Source: Welwitschia mirabilis
Taxonomy: Eukaryota > Gnetophyta > Gnetopsida > Welwitschiales
Length of the DNA stretch: 64,000 nt
Reading direction: 5' to 3'
Assembly (NCBI GenBank): GCA_051453625.1
Contig: JBOZIK010000001.1
Location: forward strand, 108,555,675 to 108,619,674
Under the pieces are notes generated by a model. That model made no database searches. It was not told where the DNA came from and saw nothing but the letters and a program-made list of their open reading frames with translations. Both the position numbers and the translations under genes were made by a program. Below, piece by piece: positions 59,458 to 64,000 of this stretch (the stretch's first letter is position 1; the number at the start of each line of letters is the position of its first letter).

Positions 59458-61368
59458 TTTGTATGATAGAACTCAAGGGAGAGGAGGGCAATGAGCAGGA
59501 ATTCTAGGAAAAATTTATACTATTAAAAAATTAGTAGCTAGTAAATAATAATTCCATGCAAAATAAAAGAAATAACTTCCACTAATTTAACATGATTCCA
59601 CAACTTGGGTACTCCACACTCAGATGATCAAGTCTAGCCCAACTCTAGATATTTACTACTTATTACAAAACTAATGGTTTTTGGACTACCATTAATCTTA
59701 CAAAGATGAGTACAAGGGATGTTACTCTTATAAGTAGCCAACTCAACTACTTAAGGTTTGAAATCATAAAATAAGTATTTCTCTTAAGAATGCACCTCAA
59801 TGCCTCACTTAGCATACTAACAACTTGAAATTCCACTTGAACCCAATAACATGCAAATCTATTAATAGATAAAAACAAGTAAAAAATGAAATGTATAATT
59901 ATAAATATTATGCTCAATGAAACATCCATATTTAAGTACATATATAATATAGAAAAATCAAGCTTAAAATATACAAATTTAAAAAGAGGAAATACAACTT
60001 ACTCACTAGGAAGAAGAAGAGATAACATAAAAACGTAAGTCTTATTTTTCCTTCTTCATAATTAAATGGTGTATTATAAATTTATTTGAGAAATAAAATA
60101 TTTCACTTCAATGAAAATAATTTTGACCTTTAATATCAATGTACTACTACTTTTCCTTCTTATTCATCTATAATTTTAGTTTCTTTCTTATTTACTTGTG
60201 ATTTTTTAATTTTAAACTATTTGAAAAAACTTCTGATTATATTTTCTTAGTTTTTAATTGTATTTTATTGGTTTTTTAGGTCAAAGTTTTGGTTCCTCTT
60301 ATATAAATATTTTTTGTACTAGGGTTTCCTTNNNNNNNNNNNNNNNNNNNNNNNNNNNNNNNNNNNNNNAATGGTTATTTTATCTATCTTAACTTGTGAT
60401 AGATGTCTATAAACTTTATAGATATCTTTAAAAGTTATAGACATCTTTATTTTATAAATATGTGTTCAGTCTATAGACATTTTATCATGCTTTTTAGTTT
60501 AACTAAAACATTTTCAACTTTAATATATGTTTTTATATCCTTTAGATGTCTTAGTAGGTATAGACATCTTTACTCATCAGTAGTCATTTATTAAGTTCTT
60601 ATGGTTAGCTAAGACATATTTAACTTTTATAGATGTCTTCTATTAGTTTTTTTTTAAATTATTTCAAATATATGTTTTATCTTATAAATGTCTTGATAAC
60701 TTATAAACATATTTTAAATCTATAAATAACNNNNNNNNNNNNNNNNNNNNNNNNNNNNNNNNNNNNNNNNNNNNNNNNNNNNNNNNNNNNNNNNNNNNNN
60801 NNNNNNNNNNNNNNNNNNNNNNNNNNNNNNNNNNNNNNNNNNNNNNNNNNNNNNNNNNNNNNNNNNNNNNNNNNNNNNNNNNNNNNNNNNNNNNNNNNNN
60901 NNNNNNNNNNNNNNNNNNNNNNNNNNNNNNNNNNNNNNNNNNNNNNNNNNNNNNNNNNNNNNNNNNNNNNNNNNNNNNNNNNNNNNNNNNNNNNNNNNNN
61001 NNNNNNNNNNNNNNNNNNNNNNNNNNNNNNNNNNNNNNNNNNNNNNNNNNNNNNNNNNNNNNNNNNNNNNNNNNNNNNNNNNNNNNNNNNNNNNAAAATA
61101 TTAGCATCATGAAAGGAAAACCTAATTTATTTACTAAAACAACATAAGAAGACTATAGGGTAAGCTATTTTTGATTTAAAAGATATTAATTTCAATACAT
61201 ATATCCATGAAAATCGCTTAGAATAAAATGCTACATCTATTCAAGAACCTCAAGTAGACTTAATATTCATATGAAATAAGCTAAGTAGTAATGAAGAAAG
61301 CACTTAAGTTACTAGATACTAGTACTACTCATCTAATCTCTAATAGATAATGAGTAAATCCTATGTAG
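59458..61368 (-). repeat. Probable copia B 5' LTR and adjoining repeats
   Basis: Starts just past the PBS; no clear outer end. Contains the phrase CCACTAATTTAACATGATTCC near 59,580, similar to the conserved TTTAACGTGGTTC motif of plant copia LTRs, and from 60,400 to 60,700 the AGATGTCT/AGACATCT word series. Two N runs (60,332-60,369 and 60,731-61,094) hide part of it. No matching 3' LTR was identified on the left. Confidence 0.45.
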
Positions 61369-62517
61369 TAAAATTACTAGAGGGGGGATGAATAGGAATA
61401 GTAATAAAAATTAAATCCAAAAACCTACTCTTTAAGAAAATTAATCAACTTTTCAAATAAAATATATATCTATAAAAATTGCAAAATAGAAAAATAATCA
61501 GCCCACACGATTTATAGTGGTTTGGAAATGTTCTTACTCCAATCCTTAAGGAGAGACAATTATGTCATCTTCCCTAGTTTCCTTATCATTCTTGAACTAA
61601 TGATTTTCTAGCTGATCATCAACCCCTTATATAATAGTGATGATTTTCCAAGTTTATCATCAACATTTTTACACTTGGAGTCTTTTAAAGGCTTAGACTC
61701 GACCACAAGAAAAAGATAGAAAATTAAATTGTACCTCAAGCATGGATGAAATAGTATAGGATGTAAGAAAAATGATCATTTAAGACAGGATCATAAATTA
61801 TAGAGAAATTGCCAAACATTGATTTGAGTTCACTTCTCAAAATTGTATATGTATGTAACCATAACACAGTAGAATTTAGCCCTTTTAAAGAGAAGGAAAA
61901 AATAGTTGTTGAAGAGAAATCCTAAATGATGATTCAAAGACATGATAACCTAATATATCAAATAACTTTATATTACCAACATGATTGAATGATATGCCAG
62001 AAGAGAATAGTTGTTAAGAATGGTCGTTCGTTTCCTTGTAGCCGACCATTTTTTCAATGGTTCAAAGAGAGGATGTTTGCCTTGAAAACTAGGAATGTTC
62101 TTTCTCCCAGGGGATCAGAAGTTTTTCCTTAAGGTAGTTAAAATGTCTACATTGCTGGAAGTATGGGGACATTAACCCTAGGAATGAGTAAATGTTCACA
62201 CCCACCACATGTGTAGACTAAGAAAAAACTAAATAAAGAAAGACATCTAGGCTACTTGGTAGGGGGATGTCTATCTTGAGAATTAATAGTTATGTTTTCT
62301 ATAAGAATAAGGGATGTAGAACCTATTTGAGTGGGGAAGTCTAGGTATGAGATCTATTAGAAATACATTTTTCCCACAAGAAGAGGGACGTCTACCTAGT
62401 TTTAAGTGGGGACATCCACATGCAAAAGTTAGCTTTTTAACTTAACTGTGATAAGGGATTACCATCTTATCACTTCATTTTTATGACTTTTGGCATCATT
62501 GAAACCTTTAACTTATA
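61369..62517 (-). repeat. Copia D 3' LTR
   Basis: In plus-strand orientation it starts TAAAATTACTAGAGGGGG and ends GAAACCTTTAACTTATA, the reverse complement of the copia C LTR (TGTAAGTATAAGGTTTC ... CCCCCTCTACGAATTTCA) with TG decayed to TA. Length about 1,149 bp. It carries the same GATGTCCCC-type modules (62,160-62,420) in inverted order. A polypurine tract beside its right end shows it is the 3' LTR of a minus-strand element whose interior runs to the right. Divergence from copia C is higher than between the two copia C LTRs. Confidence 0.85.
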
Positions 62518-62520
62518 ATC

Positions 62521-62533
62521 TACCCCTTTTCAA
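62521..62533 (-). promoter_or_regulatory. Copia D polypurine tract
   Basis: Minus-strand GAAAAAGGGGTA next to the LTR, the same as in copia C. Confidence 0.8.
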
Positions 62534-62979
62534 TGATGAAAAATACAATATCTAAAGGTTCTTTTCAGAATAACCTCCCCCTAAGATGTAGACTAGCTCC
62601 CCCTAAGTTTGATATCCCTGTCAACTATTGTATCTCATATAGTATTTGCATTACTTCCTTTTTTGACATTATTGATTCTAAAAGAAAAATAAAAGATACA
62701 CAAAAATACTTATGATAATCATGTGAACTAAATACTAATAAAAATACATGAAAATAATAGATATTATATTGTCATTAATCAAAAAGATGATTTACAGATT
62801 CATCATATTTTGAAGTACATAAGAGCAAGATGGACTAACAAACATAAAAATATAATAGAGACCAAAATGACATAAGNNNNNNNNNNNNNNNNNNNNNNNN
62901 NNNNNNNNNNNNNNNNNNNNNNNNNNNNNNNNNNNNNNNNNNNNNNNNNNNNNNNNNNNNNNNNNNNNNNNNNNNNTTT

Positions 62980-63482
62980 ACAGATTCATCATAGTTTGAA
63001 GTACATAAGAGCAAGATGGACTAACAAACATAAAAATATAATAGAGAACAAAATGACATAAGAGAAATAAAACTAGAAGAAGAAGCAATAAAAAGAGTTT
63101 AAAGAGATATTTAGCCAAATTCCACCACATTATCATTTCTACAACTACTATGAGAGGTGGATATTACCTCTTATCTAAAATCAATGAGAGACTTCTTTAT
63201 CTTGGACAACTGAGATGAAATTCATTTGAGCCATTTGCTAGTTGAGGAGGTACTCCTTGAAGACTGACTAGATCACATGAACTTGAATCACCTAGCAAGA
63301 GATGAAGGTGAAGCTGTAGGAATAGTGTCTTTCATGATTTTCATCCAGATATGTGAAGACTTATCAAATGGCTTTGGAAGTCTTAGAATTTCATCTTTGA
63401 CTTTTGGTAGAGATACTTGATCATAACACATCTTAGTAATGAGACTTAGTGCTGCTAAACTCATAGATGTATAAGAAGCCAT
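62980..63482 (-). pseudogene. Unrecognised copia D 3' reading frame
   Basis: A 64-codon frame from Met 63,482 (MASYTSMSLAALSLITKMCY ... MKDTIPTASPSSLAR) stops at 63,288, but the overlapping frame continues for over 30 codons (from LLGDSSSCDLVSLQGVPPQ), and after further stops a strongly hydrophobic segment KYLFKLFLLLLLVLFLLCHF follows near 63,065-63,110. The first block reads like real protein with a K/P-rich middle (LPKVKDEILRLPKPFDK). I do not recognise it. Its place between pol and the 3' polypurine tract, plus a possible membrane segment, is where some Sirevirus elements carry an envelope-like ORF; that is inference. The hydrophobic run could also be an effect of TTCTTCTT repeats. Confidence 0.35.
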
Positions 63483-64000
63483 GTTTTATAAAATTAGCTG
63501 AAGTAAGTTGAGTTGGATAATTTAAGCATAATAATACATGCATATGCACACAGAGGAGATACTTCATTCATGTGGTTAAGATTTGGAATGAGATTGCTGG
63601 AGATGATGCAAAAGAGCATCTTGTAGATTAACCTTAACATTTGAGTGGAAATGGTAGCTCTCATTCCTTTTATCTTTTACATAAAACTTCATTGAGTTCA
63701 TCTCTAGAAACTAAACTATCTAGCACTGAAACTAAAGTAATGTGTACATATTCTACATAGTATAGTGAAAACCTATTATTATCAAAAATCATTTCAAGAT
63801 TAATCTCAATATTAATGCCTTATAAATTTGATACAAACTGATTTTACTCATGCTAATAAGAACTATTACAATAAAATATATGAATCAAATTTACTAGAGC
63901 ATGAGTATGAGGGTTTAGAATATATGTCCAACCTAACTCTTCTAATTTAGATAAAATATTAAAATAATACCTGAAAGTATCATGTAAAATAACCCTCTCT

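Larger units (their letters stand above)
62518..64000 (-). mobile_element. Copia D interior (3' part), cut by window end
   Basis: The first 250 bp match the copia C pre-LTR interior (shared CTATATGAGATACAAT, GATATCAAACT and repeated GGGGGAG phrases). Beyond about 62,760 it differs: no RNase H or RT motif is legible up to 64,000, where in copia C the RNase H ends only 308 bp before the polypurine tract. A gap-flank duplication brackets 62,877-62,976. The 1.2-kb segment may hold an extra 3' ORF, as in some Sireviruses, or another insertion. Confidence 0.6.

Noticed and set aside
1-64000. CRISPR arrays, bacterial operons, or prokaryotic defence systems
   Set aside because: No regularly spaced short repeats with unique spacers and no prokaryotic genes; the window is plant nuclear repeat DNA.

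Overview
This window looks like repeat-dense intergenic DNA from a large seed-plant nuclear genome. It is very AT-rich, CG dinucleotides look rare by eye, and I found no intact host gene, no rRNA and no convincing functional tRNA gene. Every coding stretch I recognise belongs to a plant transposable element: Ty1/copia, a Ty3/gypsy chromovirus-type element, and a LINE. Conserved Trp, Gln and Gly codons in these genes are repeatedly replaced by TAG, TAA or TGA, as expected from deamination of methylated cytosines in old heterochromatic elements. The combination of extremely low GC and deamination-decayed LTR elements would fit a gymnosperm such as Welwitschia, but that species guess is inference only.

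Layout. 1-14.6 kb is AT-rich and decayed, with microsatellites, direct repeats, one SINE-like unit and two barely legible coding remnants (2.9-3.2 and 8.6-8.8 kb, minus). Around 15.8-16.4 kb lies a wrecked minus-strand gypsy integrase. 16.4-23.4 kb has no legible gene apart from one ambiguous minus-strand stretch near 21 kb. A 5'-truncated LINE (minus strand) occupies 23,395-25,821 between 17-bp target-site duplications and is much fresher than its surroundings.

From about 27 kb to 59.5 kb a nested stack can be resolved at base level. A minus-strand copia element ('copia B': integrase at 27.1-28.2 kb, gag/protease at 57.6-59.4 kb) was split inside its protease/pre-integrase motif by a minus-strand gypsy element ('gypsy A', 28,179-57,562, target duplication TCTAT). 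Gypsy A has unusually long LTRs, PBS at 51,027-51,039, gag at 49.9-50.9 kb, protease at 48.6-49.9 kb, RT/RNase H/integrase at 34.6-38.3 kb and a polypurine tract at 34,582-34,595. It was itself split between protease and RT by a plus-strand copia element ('copia C', 38,394-48,619, target duplication TTTTTC), and a 627-bp solo LTR (31,883-32,509, target duplication GAAAC) landed in its left LTR. At the right edge, 61,369-64,000 holds the 3' LTR and 3' interior of another minus-strand copia ('copia D') of the same LTR family as copia C, with an unrecognised reading frame where pol or an extra ORF would lie.

Assembly caveat. Almost every gap of exactly 100 N is flanked by two near-identical copies of the same sequence, as if overlapping or allelic contigs were joined without merging. 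Apparent lengths of the LTRs and several genes are therefore inflated, and many local 'duplications' are probably not biological.
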